Assembly (NCBI GenBank): GCA_051453625.1
Contig: JBOZIK010000001.1
Location: forward strand, 219,523,358-219,587,357
DNA: 64,000 bases
Reading direction: 5' to 3'
Origin: Welwitschia mirabilis
Lineage: Eukaryota; Gnetophyta; Gnetopsida; Welwitschiales
Of this stretch, positions 12,641 through 24,433 are shown piece by piece. A program made the position numbers and the translations under genes. The notes beneath the pieces were generated by a model. The model saw only the letters and a list, made by a program, of their open reading frames with translations, did no database searches and was not told the DNA's origin. How positions within the stretch are numbered: position 1 is the stretch's first letter; the number at the start of each line of letters is the position of its first letter.

Positions 12641-14291
12641 ATTTCTTATTTACATTTATGTATTGTTACTATAAAAATTGAGAACAAGGAATTCTTATAG
12701 ATGCATTGAATGGAGTTACACTAGTAGTTTGAAGTTTTTTACAAGAAAGAAAAATTTTGATTCTATGGTAGCTATTACATTAGTTAAAATCTAGTTATGT
12801 TAACTTAATGATAAAAGTAAGTTTCAAACATTTTAAATAATAAGGAAAAGTAAAATATTATTTTTGAAATATTTCTCACTTTCTTTTTACTTTCTCTTCA
12901 TTTTCTAAAGTTACTATTAGATCTTAGGCTAAAGTTCCTGAGTGTCTTGGGAGTTGCATTATTCTCTGCATCTCTTTGCATACTTATTTTACCTAGAATT
13001 ATAGTTTTCTTTATTTTTTTATTTTTTTGGTCTNNNNNNNNNNNNNNNNNNNNNNNNNNNNNNNNNNNNNNNNNNNNNNNNNNNNNNNNNNNNNNNNNNN
13101 NNNNNNNNNNNNNNNNNNNNNNNNNNNNNNNNNNNNNNNNNNNNNNNNNNNNNNNNNNNNNNNNNNNNNNNNNNNNNNNNNNNNNNNNNNNNNNNNNNNN
13201 NNNNNNNNNNNNNNNNNNNNNNNNNNNNNNNNNNNNNNNNNNNNNNNNNNNNNNNNNNNNNNNNNNNNNNNNNNNNNNNNNNNNNNNNNNNNNNNNNNNN
13301 NNNNNNNNNNNNNNNNNNNNNNNNNNNNNNNNNNNNNNNNNNTTGCATACTTATTTACCTAGAATTATAGTTTTTTTTTTTTTTTTATTTTTTTGGTCTT
13401 TCCTTTTTATTTTTTCTTCCTTTCTATTTGGTACTTTTTATATAACCCTTTTAGTTAGATCTATTTTAGATTTTTTAAATGTGTTTTGTTTAAAATGAGT
13501 GGATCTATAGTGTTTTCTCTAGCTATGCACATACATAATAGCAACTTTAATTCAAAGGTAGACCTTAAACTCTGTAAGGCTTGTATCATGAATGGCATAG
13601 GATGTTTATACCGTATAAGTCCTTAAGGTAGTATGTTGATGGTTCCTTGGACATTGATCATTGAGTGGCCTTTTAATTCCTTGGTGAAAGTGTATAGGGC
13701 TTCCATCTTATGCAACATCATGATATATGGTCAAATGTAAGATGTAGGTTATGTCCATAACATTTTACTCAAACTAGACATAGATGCAACTCTAATACAA
13801 TAACACAAGGGGCCATCTCCTAATGTCCACATTTATTAGAATCCACATCTTCATATGTCTATGAATGATGAAATGCATGTCATGTATAGTACAAAAATTT
13901 TGAATACTTTCCATTTTCTACCAAAAAAGAATTTTATTTTAGTTGTTGCTTTAGTGTTTAGTTTAAAAGATTATGTTTTCAAAGCTCTTGTTGCTTCTAC
14001 TTCATCTTGGAGTGTTTATGCTCCTTTAAAAATCTATCTTAAAGAAAAATGTAGATCAAATTCTGAAGGTTCTCCTCTTATCACCCTAATTTCTTCAAAA
14101 GAAAGTGTATTCTAATATTAATAGGGAAGTTACTAAGGTACTAATCAAACCCACTATGAAACTATATTTGAAAAAACAAACATTGTAATAAAAAATTGGT
14201 TAAGAGTGATTACCTATAAAAGTAATTTCTAAAGATAAAATATTATTTTAGAATTCTTGATCACTTGATTTTTTCTTGCTCTATGTCTTTT
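12641..14291. other. A+T-rich stretch, no assigned gene
   Basis: The region includes the gap 13034-13342 with duplicated flanks. An 86-codon open stretch on the plus strand (13855-14115, with FHFLPKKNFILVVALVFSLK) has no family I recognise and may be a remnant or chance. Nothing else stands out. Confidence 0.5.
13034..13342. other. Assembly gap (309 N) with duplicated flanks
   Basis: The stretch before the gap (12977-13033, beginning TTGCATACTTATT and ending TTTTTTTGGTCT) is repeated with few differences directly after it (13343-13399). Any reading frame through the gap is meaningless. Confidence 0.85.
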
Positions 14292-15160
14292 TGTATTTAT
14301 GAAGAATGAAATTCTTAATAAGTGGGGAGCATCAATAGCTAGGCTAGTGAAGACTAATCATTATTTAGAAAATTATATATGTATTACTACAAAAATAAGA
14401 GAATGATGTTAAGAAACATAATAAAACTAGAATAGTATTTATTTCTATACATTATTGTATCGTAAATATCAAACTAGTAATAAAATATTAGAAGCAAAGT
14501 AAAAACTAGTTACTATTGTAATTAAAACATGAAATCATCATATAAGATAAGAACATAATACATTGTAGTACATAAAATAGTCTTGAAATAGTAACTAAAA
14601 ATAAAAATTAATAGTAAATAAAATAGTTTTCCCTAGAAATATATAGGTTTATATTACTATGAATACTATTATAAACATTATTATCCTTTGAAAGTTGCTT
14701 AATAAATATGAAGATACTTTATAGCTTTCTTCATAATAACCCTTCTTCCAAATATCATTCTTGGATTTTATAGTTATTGGAAGATAGGCATCTAATGGAT
14801 TTTAGGAGTTTTTATGGAGTTGAACTAGATTCTATTCTCATGTTTTCACTTATTTATTCTTACTTGGGCTTCCCTAGTTTTATGGTTATGGTCATAGTAG
14901 TTTTCCACTTTAAGAATCTATTCCTTTAAATTTCTATTTATAATGCTCTAGTTACAATGTGATAGCTCACTAATGCTTCATATGATTCCTAAAAATTTAT
15001 ACATATAACTATAAAGCTATATGATTTAATATTTGAGAAATTATTATTATAATTATACCATACTAATTTATACTAACTTTAGGATATTAAAAATTAAATA
15101 ATTATCCCTAATAGTAAGATAATGTTAAATAAAATTGCATCATGAAAGAATTAATTTACA
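14292..15160 (-). mobile_element. LTR-like copy, presumed 3' LTR of element A
   Basis: This copy aligns by eye with 44967-45812 over its length. Landmarks are ATTCTTAATAAGTGG versus ATTCTTGATAAGTGG, the CCTTCTTCCAAATA block, the TTCCCTAGTTT block, and the TTATTATTATAATTAT block near the right end. Read on the minus strand both copies begin TGT and end ACA. The plus-strand flank before it does not show a convincing 5-bp match to the flank after the other copy. Confidence 0.6.
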
Positions 15161-15849
15161 TGATTAAATATTTTCTTTTACATTTAGCTTTTTGTCAATT
15201 CCTTAATAAACTAAAAGAGTTTTATAATAAAAACATTAAAATAGATTTTTTAAATTTTTAATTCTCATGAAATAAGAAGACTTCTGATCTTCTTCTATTG
15301 GCTTAAATTAAAATTTTCTTTTTGTTTCATTTTTATTCTTGTAGAAGATTGAAATCCATTTCCTTTTCTTTAACAAGATTAAGATCATTTAGTAAGATAT
15401 CTATGATTCTTTTAGTTGTTCTAGTGCCTCTTTTCTTCTTCTTCTTCTTCTTCTTCTTCTTTTTAATTTGTATAGCAATACCTTTCCTACTATTATTTTA
15501 GCTACTATGGATGTTTCTCTAGTTTCTTTACCTCTTATTATTATCATAGATGATTTAGCTATAAAGGGTAGAATGGAAGTATTCAAGGAAACTAGATTTC
15601 ATGGCAAATACTCATGTTCCATCCTTAAATATTTAGAAAGAAAAGATTAGGCTTATTATTAAAGGGTCTTGATTCACTAATTTTAAAAAGTATTTTATCT
15701 TAAATTATTCATTCATTCAAAATTAAATAATATTATCAATCAATTTGCTTAATTCTTACTCTAAAATTTAAAAAAACATAAAATGTCATGGTAATATTTC
15801 ATTATATCTATAAATTTCTAAAAGTATTTTTCTAGAGTGATTTTTTTCT
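15161..15849. other. Decayed region with TTC-rich tract
   Basis: The plus strand has a (CTT)n run at 15434-15461, which reads as a Lys/Arg/Glu run on the minus strand. An open stretch on the plus strand (15468-15650, with KGRMEVFKETRFHGKYS) has no known family. On the minus strand a lysine-rich stretch would follow the coding block at 15850-17400. The polypurine tract of element A should lie just after 15160 but is not clear. Confidence 0.4.
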
Positions 15850-17400
15850 TTCAAATATTTCTTGATTTATTCTAAGGTTCTCATTATTTTCATCAAAATT
15901 CTACTATTCCTTTTACCTTCTTCTTGAATTTTCTTAATGATGAAATTAAGAGTGTTATGAAAATAGTCAATGTATTTATACAACTTTTGAAGATAGTAGT
16001 TAGTGCCTAAAGGTAAATAAATTCTTTTATAAAAAATCAATCCTCTTCCATAATCTAATATCCAATTTTTTTAATTTCTTTTAAAGCATTTAGTTTTCTC
16101 ATTTCTAAGTTTCTAATAGTCTCTCATGTAGAATCTTAAGAACTAAAATAGGATATCTTTTTTATGTTTAACTCCTCTTTTCAAATCATCTTTATATATT
16201 ATTTGATTTTTTGCATCTTTTTTATGTTTAACTCCTCTTTTCAAATCTTCTTTATATATTATTTGATTGTTTACTGAATTCTATCTATAATAATATCCTT
16301 TTCCTATATATTATTTATGATATCATTAAAAAATAACTAGAACAAATTGTGTAATTTTTGCTCAAAAACTAAAGGTTTGAGGGTTGTATGTCTTTCTTCC
16401 TTAATATTTTTCAAAATATAAATAAAACTTTTATTAATTTCTTATAATAAATCATAGAATATTTCATGGTGATGACTGGCATTTTTTCTTTAAATTTTTC
16501 TAAGAGTTTTAAAATTTTTTTATTTACTTCTTAAAATATATTATGGAATGCCTTAGAACTAGATGAGGAGGAGTAGTAATTATAGTGTTTTTAAATGTTT
16601 TTCTCAAGTCACTTACTTTTTTATTTAGTGTATCTATCTTTATTTCATTAATTTTATCCATTATATCATAAGTTTTCTTATTGTTAAGAGGATCTATTCA
16701 TTTTTTCTTATATCTATTTGTGTCTTATTAGATTTTCATGTATTTTTAATGCATTTCCTTTAAATATACATAGATTTTCTTTGAATATTTAATATTCAAT
16801 AGCAAAGGGCCAATGTTATGCATTAAGGTAATAAAATCTTACTACTTCCTCATTTATTCAACATCATATTTGCTTTTTCAAAATAAAACTACTCTTCATT
16901 TTAACTAATACATCTACTTTATTTTTAGAAATAGCATGATAATGGATCTTATATCCTTTCATTATATGTTCAATATCTATAATCCTAGCATATGTATTTT
17001 GTAACTTAACATTATCTTCTTCCAAAATCTCAGCTGTATTTTGATAAAGATCAAGTTTGATTTCCCCCTCTTACATTCTCTTTTTACAATTTTTAACTTT
17101 TTATTTTATTCTAATAATTACTCCTTTAAATATTAATTTTTAAATTTTAAATAGTTGTTTTAAATTATAATAGATAAAATTACTTCTTTTATTTGTTAAA
17201 AGAAACAAATTTTTTCTTTTAAGAATTGAGGATAGGACACAAGTTATCTATCTTTTATTGCTATAAAGCTTTCATGAATGATTCCTACTAGGGATTTGTT
17301 AAGAGTTATCCTAAATAAGACACATCCCTCTATGAGCCAAGAAACGTATGCATTACAATGTTAAAATATGATATTAAGAATCATGCCATTACATTTTAGA
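15850..17400 (-). pseudogene. Decayed viral-like coding block with movement-protein-like core
   Basis: Several minus-strand stretches are open for 40-70 codons with varied, charged residues, unlike the low-complexity surroundings. From 17400 to 17221 one reads KSLVGIIHESF and, after about ten residues, LVSYPQF. Order and spacing resemble the conserved core (strand, LLG-type turn, YP) of 30K-type movement proteins of pararetroviruses. Next come EGEIKLDLYQNTAEILEED (about 17075-16860), a coiled-coil-like stretch with INEIKIDTLNKKVSDLRKTF (16665-16560), and IYLPLGTNYYLQKLYKYIDY (16026 down). Stops and frameshifts occur throughout. It lies downstream of the integrase of element A in the same orientation. 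It could be an extra or env-position ORF of A, or part of an integrated pararetrovirus. The movement-protein call is tentative. Confidence 0.35.
16154..16274. repeat. 61-bp tandem duplication
   Basis: Two adjacent copies begin ATCTTTTTTATGTTTAACTC, at 16154 and 16215. They differ by very few bases, so this duplication is younger than the surrounding decay. Confidence 0.9.
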
Positions 17401-17859
17401 AAGAATAGGTGATTTTATTTTGACTTATAAAGGATGAATTTAGTAAGAGCTAGCAAGAAGCTCTACCTAATCTTTCTAAAGTAATTTAAATTTTCTAATT
17501 CTAAACAATGATTTAATATTTAATTTCAAACATTATTTTTATTAGGCAAATTATATCTCTTTTTCTTTTAATATAAGTGCAATAAAAGTAGGAAAGAATA
17601 ATCTTGTACTCCTAGTAGTAGTTACTTCCCTTATTTTTCATATGGTTTTACTTATTCCCTAAAAAATTTCAGTTGCAATATTGATATTTTCCCCCCTATA
17701 GGTATCCTTCATAGTATATAAAACATAAAAATGGAGAATGATCATGTATTTCTACTTGTTTAAAATGGGAAATCAAATTATTAAACATCATTCTAGTTAT
17801 TACAAAGCCTTTTGGATTCTGACATTTATAAAAATTCATTCTAACTTTTTTATTTAAAT

Positions 17860-18112
17860 TTCAACTAACTTCATGCATAGTTTAGTGCCTTCTGTTTGAG
17901 AAAACATCTTAAAAATTTTTGCCTTCTATTTGAGAAAACATCTTAAAAATTTTCTTTCCCTAAGTTAGAAGGTTTAGAACATATACAATATCACCCTCTA
18001 AAATTTTCATGAGTATGTTATAAATACTTATAGTTAGTATATTTCTATCTTTGACTAGCTTAAGATTTATGTAGAATTCATAGGTGATCTCTTGATTATA
18101 TTTTTCTCTTAA
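17860..18112 (-). pseudogene. Unknown coding remnant, copy in first 539-bp unit
   Basis: The minus strand has an open stretch with YEFYINLKLVKDRNILTISI, then ILMKILEGDIV and GKKIFKMFSQ. It is the diverged duplicate of 18482-18660. A 34-bp tandem duplication (17886-17953) shifts the frame. I do not recognise the family. It precedes the movement-protein-like block in the same orientation and may be the N-terminal part of the same ORF. Confidence 0.4.
17886..17953. repeat. 34-bp tandem duplication
   Basis: Two adjacent copies begin TGCCTTCT at 17886 and 17920 and differ at one base. The length is not a multiple of three, so it breaks the minus-strand frame. Confidence 0.9.
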
Positions 18113-19048
18113 GGTAAGCCACTATAGCTAGAATAATTTTGAGATTCTTCTTAAAAGGTTTTATAGGAATGGATCTTCTAGGATTTTTATAACATTTACT
18201 AAAGAAATTATCTTGCAATTCTTTTTTAAATAAAATAAATATTTATAAAAAGAAACTTTATCTTTGAAATCAACAAGAAAAGAAAGAATAATTTAACTGC
18301 AAGTGCTTTATTGATTTTATATGTAGTTAAAAAATTATAAATACATTTAGAATTAAAAAATAATTTGTAATGGAAAAAAATTTTAGAATTGATATGATTC
18401 AAAAAGTTCTAACTATATTATCCCCTTAATTAAATTTTTCATACTTTTAAATACATATTTAAAAATTTGCATCTTAAAAGTTAGCTAATGTTTATCATGT
18501 TTCTAGTTAATAGTTGATGCATGATAATATCATCTTCTAAAATTTTCATGATTATGTTGTTAATACTTGCAGTTAGTATATTTCTATCCTTGACTAAGTT
18601 AAGATTTCTACAGAATTCATAGTTCATCTTTTGGTTATATTTTTCTCCTAAAGCCACTATAGCTAGGCTAATTTTCAGATTCTTCTTGAAACATTTTCTA
18701 GGAATTTATCTTCTAGGATTTTTCTAACAATTACTAAAGAAATTATCTTGCATTCTCTTTTTAAATAAAATAAATATTTAAAAAAAAACTTTATATTTGA
18801 AAGAAAGGATAATTTAACTACAAGTGCTTTATTTATTTTATAAGTATTTAAAAAGTTATAAATACATTTAGAAATAAAAAATAATTTGTAATGGAAAACA
18901 ATTTTACATTTGATATGATTCAAAAAGTTCTAACTATACTACCCCCTTGATCAAATTTTTCATACTTTTAAATACATATTTAAAAATTCACATATTAAAA
19001 TTTATAAATATTTATCATGTTTGAAGTTAATAGTTAATGCATGATAAT
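17988..19048. repeat. 539-bp tandem duplication
   Basis: Copy 1 (17988-18526) and copy 2 (18527 to about 19048) align along their length, both beginning AATATCA and CTCTAAAATTTTCATGA/TTCTAAAATTTTCATGA. They differ by substitutions and a few small indels. The minus-strand open stretch is preserved in both copies, though copy 1 carries more changes downstream. Confidence 0.85.
18482..18660 (-). pseudogene. Unknown coding remnant, copy in second 539-bp unit
   Basis: The minus strand is open for about 59 codons, with GEKYNQKMNYEFCRNLNLV and then DRNILTASINNIIMKILED. It is homologous to 17860-18112 (same order: EKYNQ, YEF, LVKDRNIL, MKILE). Conservation at the protein level in two diverged copies argues that it was once a real protein. 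A further minus-strand open frame (18675-18923) lies directly upstream in the same duplication. No family recognised. Confidence 0.45.
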
Positions 19049-20118
19049 TCACAATTTATAAGTAAATTATTGAATTAAAGTGGTAAAAATGATCTTACCT
19101 CTACTATTTAAAGTGGTAAAATTAACATGGACATGTAAAATAACATTGCTAAGTGCTCAAGATAGAAGGGTTTTTCAAAAGGGTTAAATGGGTGTAAAAT
19201 TTGGATTTTAGTAGCTATTGAATTAGATTTAATAAATTTTTATGGTTTCCCTATTTTGTAAAAGGGGTCTTTAATTCTGAGTAAAAGTTCTTTGAAGTGT
19301 AAAGAGGACCTTTAAATTATCAGTTAATAACTATCAAAAGTTGAAGTTTGAAGGGAATCTTTAACTATTTAAAAGGAGGATGTGAAATGAGTATAATAGG
19401 AATGTTTAAGAGAAGTATGTGCATTATATGTTTAATGATCGAGGTTTAAAGATCATGATCTTAAAGTTGACCCTTAAGAACTTTAAGATTCTCATAGAAG
19501 GTATTTAATTTAAGTTTCTAAATTTGAATATCATACAAACTAATAATGTTGAATGACTCCTATACCTAAAATTAGATAGATAAAGATTTTTTCTGAAACT
19601 TCAAAGGCCCCTTGAGATTTAATACATATATTTTATGATATAATCTTATAAACTAAATATTAGATTAATAATTTAAAATTTCAAATATTAATTAGAAGTG
19701 ATTCAAGATTCAATCAAGGTTCTTTATAATGATATATTTATCTTAAGTAGACTATAGTTGCTGTGGAAATTGATTAAATAGTTATAAATTTAATCTTTTG
19801 TTTTACTTTTACTAGATAAAAAAGACATAAGAATTAATCCAAGTGTTGGTATTTTATGGTATAAAAATAAAGGATATGTAGATTTAAACTTTATTAATAA
19901 GATACATCTCTTCATTCTATTGTATAAAAAATCTACTTTATTATGCATGCAATGGATACTTTATTTCAAAAAGACTAAGAATTAAACTTTGAAATAAAAC
20001 TATAGTTAACTAAGAATTTTTCTATATGTATTCCTTTATTTTTTGTGTATTATAATAACAACTTCATCATCTAATCTTTTATCTTAAGTTCTCTGTCTTT
20101 TTTTCATATGTTTTCATA

Positions 20119-20560
20119 ATGGCTTCTAATATTGCTTACCTTCCTATTCCCCTTAGTAGTTCTTCCACTCTAGTTTCTTAATAAAACATGAAGTGTAAGA
20201 GGTGTTATGTTAATTTTAACCCTACTAAAATTAACGTGTTCATTCTAAGTGTCAAGCCTTATTTTTTTTAAGTCCCTATGAGAGTTGAGTTAGTAGTAAA
20301 TTATTTTTTCTATACTTAAAGGACTTTACTAAATTCATAGATGAGCTAGATAATTATACTATAGATAATGAAAGATATAGATTTACTCATGGATTTATTC
20401 CTCCTTACTTTGATTCCATTATTAACCATTTAGATTCTAAATATTTAAGGGTGAGAAATAAAAAGTTAAGGTCCCAAATGAATCATGAGGATGCTAGTTA
20501 CAATGTTTTTATGGAAAGACTAACAAATTAGTTACAAGAGTTAAGTAGAAAATTTTAGCA
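20119..20560 (+). pseudogene. Antisense ORF remnant downstream of element A integrase
   Basis: The plus strand starts with ATGGCTTCT at 20119 (MASNIAYLPIPLSSSSTLVS, then stop). After frame changes it has a continuous open stretch at about 20322-20540 that includes TKFIDELDNYTIDNERYRF, HGFIPPYFDSIINHLDSKYL and NVFMERLTN, ending in a coil-like QELSRKF. It runs antisense to element A between integrase and 3' LTR. Antisense additional ORFs at this position are known from the Tat lineage of plant gypsy elements, so this may be one. I do not recognise the protein. Decayed by stops and frameshifts. Confidence 0.4.
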
Positions 20561-21759
20561 ATTATAAGGCATGGACCTTTTCTTAAGCTTAGTAACATTA
20601 ATTTTTAATAAAGAAAACACATAAATATGTATATGGAATTTAATAGATAACACTAACTTTTTGAATTCCCATCCTCAAGAAAGATCTAAGATAATAATAT
20701 TTTAAGGGAGCTAAATATACTTTCTCCACCATAAAGATCAAATAGGAATAACATGCTTAAAAGAAGATTCGAAAACCTTGTTAAAGTTATTAAGTTTTTT
20801 CCCGTATTCTTATTAGGATTTTTCCCATTATTTAGATTTAGTTGTGTTTCACTAAAGATGAAGAGTCTTTATTACAAATAAAGATTTTGAACATAATAAG
20901 ATATTCTTACATTTGGTTTTATTGAATACATATATATAAAATTTTAATAAGTTTTTATTTTTATTCTAATAAAAAAACAATGCCTCCCTTATCAAATAAA
21001 GATTACTTAACAACCTTACAAGTAATTTTTAAAATTATCTTACTTCATATTCCAAGAAAACTTCTAAGAATAATGCTTTTTTTTAAGAAACATTTAAGAT
21101 ATCACTCTTAATTAGCATCTTCTTTATTTGAGAAAAATAAGTATCTACAAATTTATTTGAGTTTATATTACTAATCTTCATTATGAACTAACATTCTTAA
21201 CATTAATATGTTTGTTAATATATATAATAGTGCTAACTAACTACTACTTAAATGACTCTTAGAGTGTAAATATCACTTTATTATTTTATAATATTAAAAA
21301 ATACCAATAACTCACAATGGAAAGAGTGAAACCAAAATCAAATAAATAATTATTTACAAGAACAATTAATCTAGATAATGATTAACTAATTTTCTAATGG
21401 AGTTTTCATAGCTCTCTTATTACAATTCTAAGGTCCCTCTCATGAATATTTTACTTAGTGTACTTATGATAGAACATTATGTTCGTTTCATTTAGTATCA
21501 TGATGATCTTTTTCCCTTTTTTATATGATTTTTTAATAATCATTTCCAGTGTCTTACATGATTTCTTATTAAAGTATAACTTGATCCACTATGTTCATCT
21601 TATAATTCAAAATTTATCTGTTCATCTTCTTATAAGTGAATAAATAATTTTTCCAAGTAAGGTCTACATGTTTTATTTATTATATTATAATAACTTTATT
21701 AAGTATTTGTATAAATTTGGAGAATTTTCTTCGCTCTCTAATGTTTTCCTAATTTTTCT
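20561..21759. other. A+T-rich element A interior, nothing assigned
   Basis: No domain could be read in either strand. By position it is the 3' non-coding part of element A downstream of integrase. Confidence 0.45.
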
Positions 21760-22700
21760 ATTAAAGATATTCTATCATCATAAAGTTCTATTCTTTAACC
21801 ATTTATTTGATGAATGACTTTCTCTTCCTAATTATATATTTAATGGATCCATTCCTCAAAATTCTTATTATATCATAACCTAATAGATATTCTAAATATA
21901 ATTTTTTAGATTTTGTTATTCTTTTTGAATCAAACATAAAAATATAATCTCTAATCTTAAATCTATTTTTCTAATATTTTAATCATATAATTCTTTTTTA
22001 AAATAAGTTAATTCTTTTCTTTGCTCATCTAATTGGTTTATTTTTTCAATCTTTTTTTTATGATACTTTATATTTAAATTTTAATTATTTGGCCATGTTA
22101 AAGTTTTTATTATAGATCTAATTAGCAAAGTAGCCTTCCTCTCATATACAAGTTTATGAGATGTGAATATTATACTATTTTTCCCCATTATTCTATAAAT
22201 TAATTCTCAATTAAGATTATATTTAGTTATTTATTACTAACTTCAACTTAGTCATTAGACTACAGATATTAACTAGAAAAACATTTATGATGAATTTCAT
22301 ATTAAGTAAAAATTTTTAGTTAAAAACATTACTAAAAATTTACATTTCTTTATTATAAATTAGTTATTTAGGGGGTTCAAACTTGTAAAGAATATTTTTC
22401 ATAAAGAATTAAACAATTATCTAATAATAACAATTAGGAACATCCTCTAATTTAACCCCTATAGTTAGATAGTCTACATAGACTCAAATGTACTATTTTC
22501 CATAGGATTTTTTCTTAATGAATATATAAAGTCTATTTCAAACACTTCAAATGGTTCTACTTCTTAGATATATTATTATGAATTTGTAAATCCCTAATAA
22601 ATACGTTCTTCCTTTAGCACTTAACATAGTTTTTTATACAAAGTTTGGAATCTTTAAATATAGTTTGCCACACATATCTCATAATTAACCTTTTTATGAT
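21760..22700 (-). pseudogene. Element A integrase remnant
   Basis: The minus strand reads RYVWQTIFKDSKLCIKNYV near 22690-22640, matching the GFWWPTMFKDA..YVKxCDxCQ end of the integrase zinc-binding domain. Then comes EVEPFEVFEIDFIYSLRKNP (22562-22500), matching the start of the catalytic core (LFDVWGIDFMGPFP). Further on, ENIRK- and LDEQRKEL-type stretches near 21950-22060 match the region after the core, including a LVYERKATLL segment equivalent to LVYGKACHLP. Integrase joins element cDNA to host DNA. Cysteines and other residues are replaced and many stops occur. Integrase after RNase H is the gypsy gene order. Confidence 0.75.
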
Positions 22701-23083
22701 CATCCTTTTTCTTTTATAATTTCTTCTATTTTACTTTTATAATCCTATTTTAAAATTTTTAGTTAGTATTGTTCTTCTATAAATCTTCTCATAATGTGAT
22801 CTTATACATAACTTAAATAAGATTCTATTATGTTGTTCATAATTCTTTCTTTTTCTTTCAGTGACCTCTTCTTTTCATAGTAATTTCAAATTAGATAGAA
22901 TATGTTTTTGTATTATGTAATTAGCTATATCATTATACTAAGGTGATTTCTAAATGTTCAAGAGATATTCATCAAGAAATTAATTTCTAGCATCAAAATA
23001 TTCATTAATCTTGGGAAATTCTAACCCACAAAAATGTTTTTCTACAACATTATTTACTTTTACTTTTATCTATTATTTTTAAA

Positions 23084-23420
23084 TCAAACTCTTACATTAA
23101 TAAAATCCAGCTCATAATTCTTGATTTTTTCTCTTCCTTCTTTAGAAAAAAAAAATATAATGGAAATATGATTAGTGTGGATTTGTACTTTACATTGCAA
23201 AGTGTAATTTCTTATTTTTTTTAAAGCCATCATAATATCTAACATTTCTTTCTCCATTAAAATATAATTTTTTTTAAAAATCATGTAAACTCTTACTTAT
23301 ATATGCCATATCATAGGGTATATTGCCATCATCTTTTTATCTTAACATTACTTTTGTTACATATGTAAAATCATCAATAATAATATGGAATGGTTAACTC
23401 TATTCAAATCCATATAAGAC
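23084..23420 (-). pseudogene. Element A RNase H remnant
   Basis: A 66-codon open stretch (23084-23284) reads KKNYILMEKEMLDIMMALKK, followed by CKVQIHTNH. This matches the RNase H block NYSxxEKExLAIVxAxxKxRxYLxxxKVxxxTDH of gypsy elements; the second catalytic region (E of EKE) is visible, while TDH reads TNH. Upstream sequence to 23420 continues with a YISKSL-like block. The domain removes the RNA template during cDNA synthesis. It lies between the split reverse transcriptase and integrase of A. Confidence 0.8.
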
Positions 23421-23870
23421 TTGAGCTTTTATAAGTTTACCTTTTAATGTTTAAAAGCTTCTTTGACATTCAAATATCCATTAATAGTCTATTCTTTATG
23501 CAACTAATTACTCAGAAATTTAACTATTTTGCTAAAGTTAGGAATAACCTTCTGTAATATACCCCATGTCTAAAACAATATTTAAGCTTTTTTAGTTTAC
23601 TAGGTTGTTGTGGTTTTATAGTTACATTAATCATTTTACTCATTTATCTCTATTACTCTAATAGAGATTCTGTATCCTAGAAATATTTCATTTACCATAA
23701 ATTACCCAGTAGACCATTTAATTTTTAGTTTTTTATCCTTGTNNNNNNNNNNTTTTAATACTTTGTGTAATTTATAAAATCATATCTTAAAGTTATTTCT
23801 AAAAGTTGATAAATATCTTATTGACCTTCCTCTCATATCTTCAAATATGGTATTTATTAATCTTTGAAAT
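23421..23870 (-). pseudogene. Element A reverse transcriptase, C-terminal part
   Basis: At the copia border the minus strand starts with QRLINTIFEDM (23867 down), matching the FQRxMxxIFxDM block after the LPFGLxNAPxTF motif. Further down are FLGYRISIRVIEIN and LQKVIPNFSKIVKFL, which match the FLGFxVSxRGIEVD and LxYIRRFIxNLxxxxxPFxxL blocks of the connection region. The YxDD catalytic motif is not readable. A 10-N gap (23743-23752) interrupts the region. The matching N-terminal part lies at 39895-40330, beyond the copia element. Confidence 0.8.
23743..23752. other. Assembly gap (10 N)
   Basis: Ten undetermined bases inside the reverse transcriptase remnant of element A. The flanks are not duplicated. 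Confidence 0.9.
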
Positions 23871-24223
23871 TGTTGGGAAAAAAACATGAAGCACACCACA
23901 TGGTTCATCTCCAAAGTATTTTGTCCTAATAAAATAAACTCCAAACATCTAGATAATAATAAATTATATAAATTACTTAGTTAGTTACTCTTAATAAATC
24001 ATGTATATTATCATGAAGAGTTACATCCTTTAATGTAATATTTACATTGTACTATGTCACATCAAATGAGTGTAAGCTAGTTGTAATTTAATTCATTCAA
24101 TTTGTAAATTCTATAAATAATGAAAGTGTTTCATCTATATTTAATTTTTATGGATTTCTATTTTTTTTAATGTTCTATTAGTATTTCTTATAATTTGTTT
24201 GACTTCCACATAAACTCTCAACA
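23871..24223 (+). mobile_element. 5' LTR of the nested Ty1/copia element
   Basis: It starts TGTTGGG and ends CAACA. It aligns with 39523-39894, with shared blocks TTCATCTCCAAAGTATTTTG/TTCATCTTCAAAGTATTTTA and TCCTAATAAAA, and a similar CTTCCACATAAAC/CTTCTACACAAAC end. The sequence after it, TGTCATCAAATA, is a poor match to the iMet primer site. Confidence 0.75.
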
Positions 24224-24433
24224 TGTCATCAAATAATAGTCACAAGCATAGTATGGAGATTGATCATGAAGTTAAGAGTGGCATATAATAGAAAACACTT
24301 AATGAAGATGCTATTTAAGTGATTATCAATGAATTTAGTATTAAGATATCACCATGGAATTGAACTATAAATCAAACATGTGTGAAGATGCTATTTGAGT
24401 AATTATAAATTAATTTAGTATTAAGATATCACC

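Noticed and set aside
12947-13498. Long open frames through N at 12947-13498, 27060-27318, 55554-56499 and 59698-60330
   Set aside because: They are open only because N translates as X; flanks are low complexity or tandem repeats.
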